A stretch of DNA of 51,330 nt from Acidisphaera sp. (GCA_019240635.1 JAFAYA010000048.1:1-51330), one strand, 5' to 3'; counted from the stretch's first letter, positions 27,563 to 35,911 are shown. The notes: generated by a model not told the origin, from the letters alone. A program made the numbers and translations.

Positions 27563-29278
27563 TCATCCGGCCTGGCGTGCCGGCTCGGCGGCCGGCGCGG
27601 CGGCGATCACCTGCTCGGCCTTGGCGATGAGTTCCTTGAGCGTGTAGGGCTTGGCCAGGAAATCCATGTCCTCGGCGTTGAGGTCGCGCCGCAGCGTCTC
27701 CTCGGAATAGCCGGACACCAGAATGGCCGGCAGGCCGGGCCAGCGCTCGCGCACGCGGCGGACGAGCGCCGGTCCGTCCATGCCGGGCATGACGACGTCG
27801 GTGATCAGCACGGAGAGGTCGGGCTGCTCGCCGGCGGCGGCCTTCGCCTCGAGCGCCTGCAGCGCCGCCTCCGCCGAATCCGCCGCGAGCACGCGCCAGC
27901 CGCGCTGGCGCAGCGCCCGCTCGGCCAGCCGGCGCACCGGGTCCTCGTCGTCCACCAGCAGCGCGGCCCGGACCGGCGCGGCGTCCGCTGCAACCCGGAC
28001 CGGCGCGGCGGGCTCCGGCGTCTCGGCGGCTAGCGCGGGCGTGAGTTCGGGGGCCGGCCGCGCGCCGGGCGCACGCGGGATGGTCACCGCCTCGGCGCCG
28101 TCGTGGCGCGGCAGGTAGACGCGCAGGCGCGTGCCGCGGCCGACATGGCTCTCCACCGCCAGGAAGCCGTCGGACTGGCGAATGATGCCGTGCACCGTCG
28201 AGAGGCCGAGCCCGCTGCCGCCGCGCTCGCGCTTGGTGGTGAAGAACGGGTCGAAGATGCGCGGCAGCACCTCGGGCGGGATCCCGGCGCCGGTGTCCTG
28301 CACCTCGATCATCACGTAGCGTCCCGGCGGGATCGTCTCCTGGCCGCGCGTCAGCGCGCGGAACAGCGTGATGTGGCCGCTGCGCAAGGTGAGGGTGCCG
28401 CCCTCCGGCATGGCGTCGCGCGCGTTGACCGCGAGATTGACCAGCACCTGGTCGAGCTGCGTCGGGTCGACGCGCACCATCCGCCCGGGCTCCTCGAGAT
28501 CGAGCTCCAGCTTCACCTTGCCGCCGAGCAGCCGGCTCAGCAGCGAGGAGAGGTCGCGGATCGCCTCGTTGATCGCGATCACCTTCGGCTGCAGCCGCTG
28601 CTGGCGGCCGAACGCGAGAAGCTGGCGCACCAGCGCGGCGCCGCGCTCCGCGCTGCGGCGGATCTGGCCGACATCCTCGAGCGTCTCGGCGTCGATGCCC
28701 GGGCGCGCGGCGACGAAGTCGGCGGCGCCGATCATCGCGGTGAGCAGGTTGTTGAAGTCGTGCGCGATGCCGCCGGCGAGCTGGCCGACCGCCTGCAGCT
28801 TCTGGCTCTGGCTGAGCTGCGCCTCCAGGCGCTTCTGCACGGTCGTGTCGGAGAGGCGCAGGATCATGCCGCTGATCGTGCCGTCCGCCTCGCGCAGCAC
28901 GACCTGCGCCACGTCGACGCTGGACTCGCCCTCCTTCTCGAGCCTGGTCGAGAAACCGCGCGCCGGGCGCCGGCCTTCCAGCACCGGCAGCAGCTCGTCC
29001 GACACCTCCTCGCGCTCGGCGCGGGCGAAGATGGCAAGCGCGGGCTGGCCGGGCGAGAGGTCGGCGTGCCGGCTGAGCATCTGGCGCAGCGCATCGTTGG
29101 CGCGCACGATGCGGCCGGCGCCGTCGATGATCAGCACGCCGGTGCCGGCACCCTGGAACAGCACCTCCATCAGGGCGTCCGGCGGCCGGGCGAGCTGCTC
29201 GATCAGCCGCGGCGCCGTGCTCCCGGCACCCCGGCCAGGGCGCCGCTCGCGCAGCCAGGCCAGCCAGCGCATCATCAT
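27563..29278 (-). CDS. cckA: CckA-like hybrid histidine kinase / response regulator
   Basis: 571 aa from the ATG at 29278 (GGAG nine bases upstream); a GTG at 29293 adds five. Numbering from the GTG, a PAS domain spans about 40-150 (TGVLIIDGAGRIVRANDALR), the H-box is AGGIAHDFNNLLTAM with His178, the ATPase has NLAVNARDAMPEGG and GSGLGLSTVHGI, and a receiver domain (from 444) has ITDVVMPGMDG with Asp499 and KPYTLKEL. This is the CckA arrangement of the alphaproteobacterial cell-cycle phosphorelay (CckA-ChpT-CtrA). Unlike Caulobacter CckA there is no membrane helix before the PAS. Assignment rests on domain order and H-box sequence. Between it and recA is only the GFA gene. Confidence 0.75.
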   Translation of the reverse strand: MMMRWLAWLRERRPGRGAGSTAPRLIEQLARPPDALMEVLFQGAGTGVLIIDGAGRIVRANDALRQMLSRHADLSPGQPALAIFARAEREEVSDELLPVLEGRRPARGFSTRLEKEGESSVDVAQVVLREADGTISGMILRLSDTTVQKRLEAQLSQSQKLQAVGQLAGGIAHDFNNLLTAMIGAADFVAARPGIDAETLEDVGQIRRSAERGAALVRQLLAFGRQQRLQPKVIAINEAIRDLSSLLSRLLGGKVKLELDLEEPGRMVRVDPTQLDQVLVNLAVNARDAMPEGGTLTLRSGHITLFRALTRGQETIPPGRYVMIEVQDTGAGIPPEVLPRIFDPFFTTKRERGGSGLGLSTVHGIIRQSDGFLAVESHVGRGTRLRVYLPRHDGAEAVTIPRAPGARPAPELTPALAAETPEPAAPVRVAADAAPVRAALLVDDEDPVRRLAERALRQRGWRVLAADSAEAALQALEAKAAAGEQPDLSVLITDVVMPGMDGPALVRRVRERWPGLPAILVSGYSEETLRRDLNAEDMDFLAKPYTLKELIAKAEQVIAAAPAAEPARQAG

Positions 29279-29508
29279 GCGGGACGGCTCCACGCGCCAC
29301 CCGACCCGGCCATCAGGCCGGCGCTTTCCGCGCAGGGAGGCGCGCTGTGACAGCTCGGCACGGTGTCCTTCGCCCTTGCACGCCAGCGCATTGTTTCCGC
29401 CAAATGCGAGTCCGCGCCAAGCGCGGAATGACGGACCGCCGGCCGGCCGTGTCGCCGGTCAGCCCGATCCGGCGTTCATTCCAGCATGTCGTCGGTTCAG
29501 CATGGCGA

Positions 29509-29946
29509 TCATTTCAGCATGTCGATCGCGCGTGTGAGGGTCGAGCGGGCCAGCTGCATCACCAGGAGATTGGTGCCGGGATGCGGCTGGCGCTCGCCCC
29601 GGCTGATCGCACCGGCGCCGTCCAGCAGCAGCGGCGGGGTCGCATCCGCGAGCATCGGCAGCCCGCCGAACGGCGAGGACCCGGGAAAACTATCGGGGAG
29701 CCCGTCCCCGAGCGAGCACGATGCTTCAACACGCGTGAACGCATCCTGCTCCACGTCGGGGTCGGCCGGTTGCAGCCGCAGGGTCTCGACGCCGAGCGTC
29801 GGGTCGACGACGCCGGTGATAACGGCGTCGGGCGGCGGCGTTTCGGTGCTGTCCTGCTGCACGATCTGCTCGGCGATGGCGCGCAGGTCCGTGCCCTGGA
29901 CGTCCATGCCACGGGCGGAGATCGCCAGTGCTTTGGTCAGGTCCAT
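29509..29946 (-). CDS. Divergent FlgC-like (flagellar rod) protein, orphan
   Basis: 145 aa from the ATG at 29946, with a strong ribosome site (GGGAAGGGCGAC). The first 30 residues, MDLTKALAISARGMDVQGTD then LRAIAEQIVQQDST, follow the FlgC pattern MDL-x-K-x-x-x-ISA-x-GM-x-x-Q-x-x-x-x-R-x-IAE. The last 20, NLLVMQLARSTLTRAIDMLK, match the FlgC C-terminal helix. The middle (about 40-120) lacks the FlgC motifs DPYRRK and GYV-x-x-PNV and is Pro/Asp/Gly-rich. No other flagellar gene is in the window, though in some alphaproteobacteria the flgB-flgC-fliE cluster lies near cckA. It may be a remnant or a protein with a new role. Confidence 0.55.
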   Translation of the reverse strand: MDLTKALAISARGMDVQGTDLRAIAEQIVQQDSTETPPPDAVITGVVDPTLGVETLRLQPADPDVEQDAFTRVEASCSLGDGLPDSFPGSSPFGGLPMLADATPPLLLDGAGAISRGERQPHPGTNLLVMQLARSTLTRAIDMLK

Positions 29947-30111
29947 GTCGCCCTTCCCATGCCACCGCATTCGCGTGCTGACGCATTTTGCGCGAATCGG
30001 CTCCGCTTACGACTGGACCCGCCACTCCGGAGCTTGCGTCGGTGGCTTGAACATTCCGTAAACCGTGGCGGAAAGGCTCCGGTAACCACGATCGCATATC
30101 TATTGCCGGGC

Positions 30112-30699
30112 ATGTCCGATCCGGATTTCCCAGCCTTCGACGCCCAGCAGGCGGATCGAAACGCGCTGCGCGCTGTCGAAGACCTCGCGGAATCCATTTC
30201 CGGAACGGTGCAGATCGCCCGCGCACTGGTCGAGACCAGCCGGCGCGTCGACCTCTCCGGCCTCGACCGGGAGATGGGCCTGCTCTGCGCGCAGGCGCTC
30301 GATCTGCCGCCGATCGAGGGACGCAAGCTGCGTCCTCGCCTGATCGGCCTGCTTACCGAGCTCGACGCGCTCTCGATCGTGCTCTCCAGTGCCGCGCCGG
30401 AGGAGCCCGATCCGCCACCCGCCCCGGCGCCCGCCGGGGCACCAGCCGGGGCGCCAACCCGGGCCCTGAAAACCCCGCGCCCGCGCCGCGTTGAGACGAG
30501 GCCACGCAAGCGGCGCGGAGGGGCAATGAAGCAGCCACACACCGAGCAGACGGTGCAGCACACCGACGATCAGCAGAACACCGGCACGCACAAGAAGCCG
30601 GGGACACCGGAGGCCGGCGGCGCCGACAGGTTCGGCGGCACGCGGGCCGGAGCGGAGAATGTCGAGAAGCCGGCAAAACCGACGAAGCGGAAGACCTAG
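30112..30699 (+). CDS. Unknown protein, helical domain with basic low-complexity tail
   Basis: 195 aa from the ATG at 30112. Residues 1-95 look like a compact all-helical domain: MSDPDFPAFDAQQADRNALR, VEDLAESISGTVQIARALV, DLSGLDREMGLLCAQALDL, KLRPRLIGLLTELDALSIVL. Residues 96-195 are a Pro/Ala/Gly/Lys-rich linker and tail (PAPAGAPAGAP, PRKRRGG, VEKPAKPTKRKT). I do not recognise the family. The size and heptad-like helices could suit a chaperone-type protein such as FlgN, given the FlgC-like gene 165 bases away and divergent, but this is only a guess. Start uncertain; the ATG has only GCCGGG upstream. Confidence 0.5.
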   Translation: MSDPDFPAFDAQQADRNALRAVEDLAESISGTVQIARALVETSRRVDLSGLDREMGLLCAQALDLPPIEGRKLRPRLIGLLTELDALSIVLSSAAPEEPDPPPAPAPAGAPAGAPTRALKTPRPRRVETRPRKRRGGAMKQPHTEQTVQHTDDQQNTGTHKKPGTPEAGGADRFGGTRAGAENVEKPAKPTKRKT

Positions 30700-30749
30700 T
30701 ACCCGGTTCCGGAAGACTGGGAAATCCGTCCTGCTCCGAAAAAGCAAGG

Positions 30750-30790
30750 CCAGGGCTCCGCCCTGGACCCGCTGGGGCCAGAGGCCCCAG
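30750..30790 (-). repeat. Double palindrome (REP-like), probable terminator of speDE
   Basis: Two hairpins side by side: CCAGGGC-TCC-GCCCTGG (30750-30766) and CTGGGGCC-AGA-GGCCCCAG (30772-30790). On the minus strand they lie 16 bases after the speE stop and are followed by CTTGCTTTTT, so they can end speDE transcription. The sequence resembles a dispersed palindromic element common in Acetobacteraceae-type genomes. Only one copy is in the window. Confidence 0.6.
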
Positions 30791-30805
30791 ACCCCACGAC
30801 TCAAG

Positions 30806-31678
30806 TTAAGGGCTGCCCGGCAGCAACTCCGCGATATACGGCGGCAGGTTGAAGGCGCCGGCCTGGATTTCCGGTGTCCAGTAGCGGGTCATGCCGAGGA
30901 TGCCAGCGGCCGCCGCGCGCTCGCGGAGCACCGCCGGCGGCAGCGCGTCGAGCCCCGCACGCTTGGCCGCGAAGCCGAGCGTCATGAAGCCGCCGACGTA
31001 GGTCGGCACCGCCGCGACATACGCGCGCACAGACGGAAATACCCGCGCGCGCCGGGCGCTGGTCTCGCGCAGTTCCTCGGCCTGCATGAACGGCACGCCG
31101 CACTGGTTGACGATCACGCCGCCCCCGCTCAGCACGCGCGCGCAATGGGCGTAGAATAGGTCGGTGAACAGCACCTCGCCGACGCCGATCGGGTCGGTGC
31201 TGTCGACGACGATGACGTCGAACGCCGCGTCCGGCGCCCGCTGCACGTAGTCGATGCCGTCGCCGACGATGACCTCGGCGCGCGGATCGTCCCACGCGGT
31301 GCCGCCGATATCGGCGAGGTGCTCGCGGGCGAGCCGCACCACCTCACCGTCGATCTCCACCATGACGGCGCGCGCAACGCCCCGGTGCTGCAGCACGCGC
31401 CGGAGCACGCCGCCGTCGCCCGCGCCGATGATCAGCACACTCCCGGCCGCACCGTGCGCCAGCAGCGGCACGTGCGTCAGCATCTCCTGATAGACGAACT
31501 CGTCGGCCTCGGTGATCTGGATCACCCCGTCGAGCACCATCACGCGCCCATGGCTGTGGCTCTCGAACAGCACGATGTCCTGAAAGGCGCTGCGCACATG
31601 CGCCAGCTCGCGCCTGACCAGGAAACGCTGGCCCCAGTGCGGGTACAGCGTCTCGTTGATCCAGCGATCCGTGCTCAC
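30806..31678 (-). CDS. speE: Spermidine synthase (polyamine aminopropyltransferase)
   Basis: 290 aa with a GTG start at 31678 (STDRWINETLYPHWGQRFLV). SpeE transfers the aminopropyl group of decarboxylated S-adenosylmethionine to putrescine, making spermidine and methylthioadenosine. Motifs: LIIGAGDGGVLRRVLQH (nucleotide site), VMVEIDGEVV (acidic residue binding dcSAM), DGIDYVQR and VVDSTDPIGVGEVLFTD with the catalytic Asp and DPIG. Only 26 bases separate it from speD. An upstream frame is open to 31807 but overlaps speD and lacks family features. Confidence 0.95.
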   Translation of the reverse strand: MSTDRWINETLYPHWGQRFLVRRELAHVRSAFQDIVLFESHSHGRVMVLDGVIQITEADEFVYQEMLTHVPLLAHGAAGSVLIIGAGDGGVLRRVLQHRGVARAVMVEIDGEVVRLAREHLADIGGTAWDDPRAEVIVGDGIDYVQRAPDAAFDVIVVDSTDPIGVGEVLFTDLFYAHCARVLSGGGVIVNQCGVPFMQAEELRETSARRARVFPSVRAYVAAVPTYVGGFMTLGFAAKRAGLDALPPAVLRERAAAAGILGMTRYWTPEIQAGAFNLPPYIAELLPGSP

Positions 31679-31704
31679 GCCGGGAAGGCGTCGGCCGTTC
31701 GGCG

Positions 31705-32160
31705 CTAGCCGACCAGGCCCCGCCGCTGCTCGGACAGCCTCACCTCGGCCGGGCGGAACGCCGCTTGCAGCACGGGCACCGAACGATACGGGTCGCAGCC
31801 GCCGCACATGAAGATGTCCACCGCCGCGAAATCGCGCTCCGGCCAGGTGTGGATGGAGATGTGGCTCTCCGCCAGCACCAGCACGCCCGATACCCCGCCG
31901 TTCGGCGAGAAGTGGTGGAAGTGGCCGTGCAGGACCGTCGCCCCGGCGGCGGTCGCCGCCTCGCGCAGCGCCCGGTCGATCCGCGCCGGATCACACAGGC
32001 TCTCCGCTCCCCAGAGGTCGACCAGCAGGTGCATGCCGGCGAATTTCTGCCCGTCGCGCTCGACGAAATAGTCCTTTGCCTCGCCGTCGAAATGCGCGGC
32101 TTGCGTCTGGTTCTCGCTCGGAAGCTCCGAGACCATCCCCAGTGGCATGAGTGCGTTCAT
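31705..32160 (-). CDS. speD: S-adenosylmethionine decarboxylase proenzyme
   Basis: 151 aa of the bacterial class 1B type. The chain self-cleaves between Glu98 and Ser99 in LAESHISIHTWPE, giving the pyruvoyl group on Ser99; His104 and Cys119 (in DIFMCGGCDP) are the expected catalytic residues at +5 and +20. The product, decarboxylated SAM, is used by SpeE encoded 26 bases downstream. The N-terminus is about 35 residues longer than in minimal family members. ATG with GGAAGGGG upstream. Confidence 0.95.
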   Translation of the reverse strand: MNALMPLGMVSELPSENQTQAAHFDGEAKDYFVERDGQKFAGMHLLVDLWGAESLCDPARIDRALREAATAAGATVLHGHFHHFSPNGGVSGVLVLAESHISIHTWPERDFAAVDIFMCGGCDPYRSVPVLQAAFRPAEVRLSEQRRGLVG

Positions 32161-32201
32161 CGCGTACCCCTTCCAACCAGCAGACGGCCTGTTGGGCGTT
32201 C

Positions 32202-32222
32202 GCCCCCTTGGGCCAAGGAGGC
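32202..32222. promoter_or_regulatory. Dyad upstream of speD
   Basis: GCCCCCTTGG-G-CCAAGGAGGC is a 9-of-10 inverted repeat centred at 32212, about 45 bases before the speD ATG. It could be an operator for polyamine control or a leader hairpin. No known riboswitch class fits. Confidence 0.3.
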
Positions 32223-32296
32223 CGGAAGATGGTGAAACAGGGGGGGTGTTGCAAGCAAAAATCCACGCTGCCCGCTGCGCCGCAGCACAGGGTCGC

Positions 32297-32713
32297 TCAG
32301 TCGTCGCGGTGGACCCGCTCCATCCGCTCGTGGCGCTCCTGCGCCTCGATCGACAGGGTGGCGATCGGCCGCGCCTCCAGCCGGCGCAGGCCGATCGGCT
32401 CGCCCGTCTCTTCGCAGTAGCCGTAGGCGCCGTTCTCGATGCGCGCGAGCGCCTGGTCGATCTTGTTGATCAGCTTGCGCGCGCGGTCGCGGGTGCGCAG
32501 CTCGAGCGCGCGGTCGGTCTCCACGCTGGCGCGGTCGGTGATGTCAGCCTCGTGGATGCCGCCCTCGGAGAGGCTGGCGAGCGTGCCGTCGGCTTCGCGC
32601 AGCAGCTCGGCCCGCCAGCGCAACAGCTTCTGGCGGAAGTATTCGGCCTGATGCGGGTTCATGAAGGCCTCGGCGTCCGAGGGGCGGTAGTCGGGGGGCA
32701 GGGTCACCATCAT
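32297..32713 (-). CDS. dksA: RNA polymerase-binding transcription factor DksA (cysteine-poor)
   Basis: 138 aa from the ATG at 32713 (a second ATG follows directly). The long coiled coil (about 20-95, with FRQKLLRWRAELLREADGTL) carries the acidic tip that enters the RNA polymerase secondary channel. The globular part has YGYCEETGEPIGLRRLEARP. Only one of the four zinc Cys of E. coli DksA remains; the second pair is LSIEAQ in place of a C-x2-C. This form is usual for alphaproteobacteria. The protein works with ppGpp on rRNA and amino-acid promoters. Confidence 0.92.
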   Translation of the reverse strand: MMVTLPPDYRPSDAEAFMNPHQAEYFRQKLLRWRAELLREADGTLASLSEGGIHEADITDRASVETDRALELRTRDRARKLINKIDQALARIENGAYGYCEETGEPIGLRRLEARPIATLSIEAQERHERMERVHRDD

Positions 32714-32905
32714 GTCGCGCCGTCCAGATCGCTCGATCCCCCCGGCAAGCCCGGGACGTTGACGCGCGGGCTTATAGCGGCGCGGGGCGGGTCCGCCAAG
32801 GGGCCGAGCCGGCCGGGAGCGCGAGTTCAAGAGACTGACACGAAACGGCTTTCGTGCGGCCGCCCGAGGCTGGGCCGACCGCGGCGCGGCGTGGTATCGC
32901 CGGCC

Positions 32906-33889
32906 ATGCCGGTGAGCACGCCGATCGTCCTGTTTACGCCCGCCGCCGAGACCGGCGCGCAGCCCGGCTACATTCGGCGCATGCTGGCGGCGCTGCGCGA
33001 GGCGGGTCATGCCGCCGCGCTGGCCGAACTCGGCGGGGACGGCGATGCAGCGGCCGATGCGGGCGCGGCCTGGGAGCGGCTGGCCGAAGGCGCGCGGCCG
33101 GTGATCGACCTGCGCGTGCTGCCGGCCATGACCGGACTGGCCGAACGGCTCGCGACCCGGCGCGCGGTCGGGGTCGCGGAGCGGTGGCCGTCGGCCGAAG
33201 ACGGGGACGCGGATGCCGATGCACGGCGGCTGGTCGCGCGCCTCGCCCGCGTGATCGTGCCCGCTGAACCGATCGCCGAACGGCTTGCCGCCGGATGCGC
33301 GATCGCGCGCGAGCGCATCGCCGTCGTACCGGCCGGCACCGACCCGGCGCCGCGCAGCGAGGGTTCGGGCGGCCCGGGCTGCGCCATCCTATCCTGCGGC
33401 GCGCCCGCCGCGGCCGACGGCGGCGAGGTACTGCTGCGCGCGCTGGCGCGGTTGCCCGACCTGGATTGGCGCCTCCTCGTACTCGGCGCATCCTCTGATG
33501 CCGCGCACGCCGGGGCGCTCGCCGGCCGCGTGCGCTTCATCGCAGACGCCGACGCGCCGACCCGGGAGCGACTCTGGCGCGATGCGGACATGTTCGCGCT
33601 CGGTGCATGCGCCGACGCCGGCGCCGGCGCAATCGCCGAAGCGCTGCGGCGCGGCCTGCCCGTCGCGGTCGCCGGCGACGCGGCCTCGCTCGTACCGGGC
33701 GACAGCGGCGTGGTCTGCCCGGCCGACGACTGGGAGGGACTGTCCAAGGCGCTGCGCCGGCTCATCTTCGATACGCCGCTGCGCAGCAGCATGGCCGAGG
33801 CGGCCTGGCGGGCCGGCTGCGCGCTGCCGGACCGGACGATGCAGGCGGCCGCCTTCGCCGCCGTGCTGCGGCAGGCGGCGTCCGGCTGA
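32906..33889 (+). CDS. Glycosyltransferase-like protein (GT-B fold, GT4 type)
   Basis: 327 aa from the ATG at 32906. The C-terminal half looks like GT4: AILSCGAPAAADGGEVLLRA (domain II start), VLGASSDAAHAGALAGRVRF, and a weak E-x7-E equivalent in FALGACADAGAGAIAEALRRGLPVAV. The N-terminal half has TPIVLFTPAAETGAQPGYIRR and only a loose donor loop. It is short for GT4 (most have 350-400 aa). Substrate unknown. The next gene, otnK, starts 42 bases downstream but is catabolic, so a functional link is doubtful. Confidence 0.65.
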   Translation: MPVSTPIVLFTPAAETGAQPGYIRRMLAALREAGHAAALAELGGDGDAAADAGAAWERLAEGARPVIDLRVLPAMTGLAERLATRRAVGVAERWPSAEDGDADADARRLVARLARVIVPAEPIAERLAAGCAIARERIAVVPAGTDPAPRSEGSGGPGCAILSCGAPAAADGGEVLLRALARLPDLDWRLLVLGASSDAAHAGALAGRVRFIADADAPTRERLWRDADMFALGACADAGAGAIAEALRRGLPVAVAGDAASLVPGDSGVVCPADDWEGLSKALRRLIFDTPLRSSMAEAAWRAGCALPDRTMQAAAFAAVLRQAASG

Positions 33890-33931
33890 TCCGACTTGCG
33901 GCGCACGCGCCGCCGCTTCAATCATGCCGGC

Positions 33932-35215
33932 ATGCCGCTGCTCGGCTGCATCGCCGACGATTTCACCGGCGCGACCGACCTCGCCTCCATGCTCGTGCGC
34001 AACGGCATGCGCACGGTGCAGGTGATCGGCGTGCCGGATGGCGCGGCGTGGGGCGGCACGGCGCCGGATGCCGATGCGATCGTGGTCGCGCTGAAGTCCC
34101 GCACCGCGCCGGCGGGCGAGGCGGTGCGGCTGAGCCTGGTGGCGCTCGCGTGGCTGCGCGCGGCCGGCTGCCGGCAATTCTTCTTCAAATACTGCTCGAC
34201 CTTCGACAGCACGGAGGCCGGCAACATCGGTCCGGTCGCCGACGCGCTGCTGGCGGCGCTCGGCGGCGGCTTCGCACTCGCCTGTCCGGCGTTCCCCGCG
34301 AATGCCCGCAGCGTCTATCAGGGCCACCTGTTCGTCGGCGGCGCGCTGCTGAGCGAGAGCGGCATGGAGCATCACCCGCTCACGCCGATGACCGACCCCA
34401 ACCTCGTGCGCGTGCTCTCGCGCCAGACCGACGGCACGGTCGGGCTGGTGCCGTACGCGGTCGTCGATCAGGGGGCGGAGGCGATCCGCCGGGCGATGAC
34501 GGGGCTGGCCGAGCAGGGACGGCGCTATGCCATCGTCGATGCCGTGGACGACCGGCACCTGCAGGCGATCGGCGCGGCGGCGGCGGGCCACGCGCTGATC
34601 ACCGGCGGCTCCGGCGTGGCGATGGGACTCGCGGAGAATTTCCGCCGCAGCGGACTGCTGGCGATGCAGGACGATCCCGGCGCGCTGCCTGGTGTCGCAG
34701 GTGCGGCCGCGGTGCTGGCCGGTTCCTGCTCGCGCGCGACGCTGCTGCAAATCGGCACGGCGCGGTCGCATCTGCCGACGCTCGATCTCGATCCGCTCGC
34801 GGTTGCCGACGCCGGTTCGCTCGCCGCACAGGCGCTCGACTGGGCCGACGGCAAGCTCGGTCCCGCGCCGGTCGTCATCGCCGCCTCGGCGCCGCCGGAC
34901 AAGGTCGCGGCGCTGCAAGGCAGGTTCGGGCGCGAGGCGGCGGGGCTGCTGGTCGAGCAGGCGCTGGCGGCGATCGCCGAGGGACTCGTCGCGCGCGGCG
35001 TGCGGCGCCTCGTGGTGGCGGGCGGCGAGACGTCGGGGGCGGTGGTGTCGCGGCTCGGCGTGCGCTCGCTGCGCATCGGCGCGGAGATCGACACGGGGGT
35101 GCCCTGGACCTACGCCGAGGGCAGCGGCGCGCCGATGCTGCTCGCGCTGAAATCCGGCAATTTCGGAGGCCGCGACTTCTTCCTCAAAGCGTTCGACGCG
35201 CTGGCGCACGGCTGA
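33932..35215 (+). CDS. otnK: 3-oxo-tetronate kinase (four-carbon acid sugar kinase, DUF1537)
   Basis: 427 aa from the ATG at 33932. The N-terminal domain starts LGCIADDFTGATDLASMLV, the conserved D-D-x-T-G-A-x-D sugar-acid site, then KYCSTFDSTEAGNIGPVAD. The C-terminal domain has the nucleotide-binding GGETSGAVV and SGNFGGRDFF. The enzyme phosphorylates 3-oxo-tetronate (from D-threonate or L-erythronate), making the 4-phosphate for OtnC. otnC starts 4 bases after its stop. The dehydrogenase (OtnD/LtnD) and isomerase (OtnI) are not here. Confidence 0.9.
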   Translation: MPLLGCIADDFTGATDLASMLVRNGMRTVQVIGVPDGAAWGGTAPDADAIVVALKSRTAPAGEAVRLSLVALAWLRAAGCRQFFFKYCSTFDSTEAGNIGPVADALLAALGGGFALACPAFPANARSVYQGHLFVGGALLSESGMEHHPLTPMTDPNLVRVLSRQTDGTVGLVPYAVVDQGAEAIRRAMTGLAEQGRRYAIVDAVDDRHLQAIGAAAAGHALITGGSGVAMGLAENFRRSGLLAMQDDPGALPGVAGAAAVLAGSCSRATLLQIGTARSHLPTLDLDPLAVADAGSLAAQALDWADGKLGPAPVVIAASAPPDKVAALQGRFGREAAGLLVEQALAAIAEGLVARGVRRLVVAGGETSGAVVSRLGVRSLRIGAEIDTGVPWTYAEGSGAPMLLALKSGNFGGRDFFLKAFDALAHG

Positions 35216-35219
35216 CCGC

Positions 35220-35852
35220 ATGGATGAGGACGACACCAGACGCCTGCTGGTCGACCTTGCCGCGAGCCTGTTCGCGCGCGGCTTCTCGGTCGGCAGCGCG
35301 GGCAACATCAGCGTGCGCCTGGCCGACGGCTACCTGATCACCCCGACCAACTCGTCGCTGGGCCGGCTCGACCCGGCGCGACTGGCGCGGCTCGACGCCG
35401 GGTTTGCTCATGTCGGCGGCGACCGGCCGTCGAAGGAGGTGTTCATGCACCGCGCCTTCTATACGGCCCGGCCGGAGGCGCGGGCGGTCGTGCACCTGCA
35501 CTCGACGATGGCGACCGCGGTCGCCTGCCTGCCGGAGGTGGCGCCGGACAATCCGATCCCGCCGCTCACGCCGTATTTCGTGATGCGCATCGGCCGGCGC
35601 ATGCCGGTCGTGCCGTATTTCCGGCCGGGTGATCCGGCGATGGAGCCGGCGATCGCCGCGGCCGCGCGCGATGCGCGTGCCGCGCTGCTGGCCAATCACG
35701 GGCCGGTCGTCTGCGGCGCGTCACTGACCGACGCCGTCTACGCCGCCGAAGAGGTGGAGGAGGCGGCGAAGCTGTTCCTGCTGCTACGTAGCGCGTCGCC
35801 GCGGCGGCTGACCGAGGCGCAGATCGAGGCGCTGCTCGTCGCGTTCGGCTGA
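35220..35852 (+). CDS. otnC: 3-oxo-tetronate 4-phosphate decarboxylase (class II aldolase family)
   Basis: 210 aa. The AraD/FucA fold shows SAGNISVRLADGYLITPT (phosphate/substrate site, about 26-43), catalytic Glu73 in DRPSKEVFMHRAFY, zinc ligands His92 and His94 in VHLHSTMATA, and HGPVVCG near 160. OtnC decarboxylates the OtnK product to dihydroxyacetone phosphate. Together they give use of four-carbon acid sugars. The neighbouring genes on the other strand are unrelated. Confidence 0.9.
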   Translation: MDEDDTRRLLVDLAASLFARGFSVGSAGNISVRLADGYLITPTNSSLGRLDPARLARLDAGFAHVGGDRPSKEVFMHRAFYTARPEARAVVHLHSTMATAVACLPEVAPDNPIPPLTPYFVMRIGRRMPVVPYFRPGDPAMEPAIAAAARDARAALLANHGPVVCGASLTDAVYAAEEVEEAAKLFLLLRSASPRRLTEAQIEALLVAFG

Positions 35853-35883
35853 GCGGCCGGAACCCGGTCGAAAAGGGCCAGGC

Positions 35884-35911
35884 AAAAAAAGGGCGCCGGG
35901 GAACGGCGCCC
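35884..35911 (-). terminator. Rho-independent terminator of the histone-like gene
   Basis: Minus-strand hairpin GGGCGCC-GTTCCCC-GGCGCCC (35911-35891) followed directly by TTTTTTT (35890-35884). It lies 27 bases after the stop of the histone H1-like gene. It is read in that direction only: otnC, coming from the other side, has the hairpin but no T-run. Confidence 0.85.
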
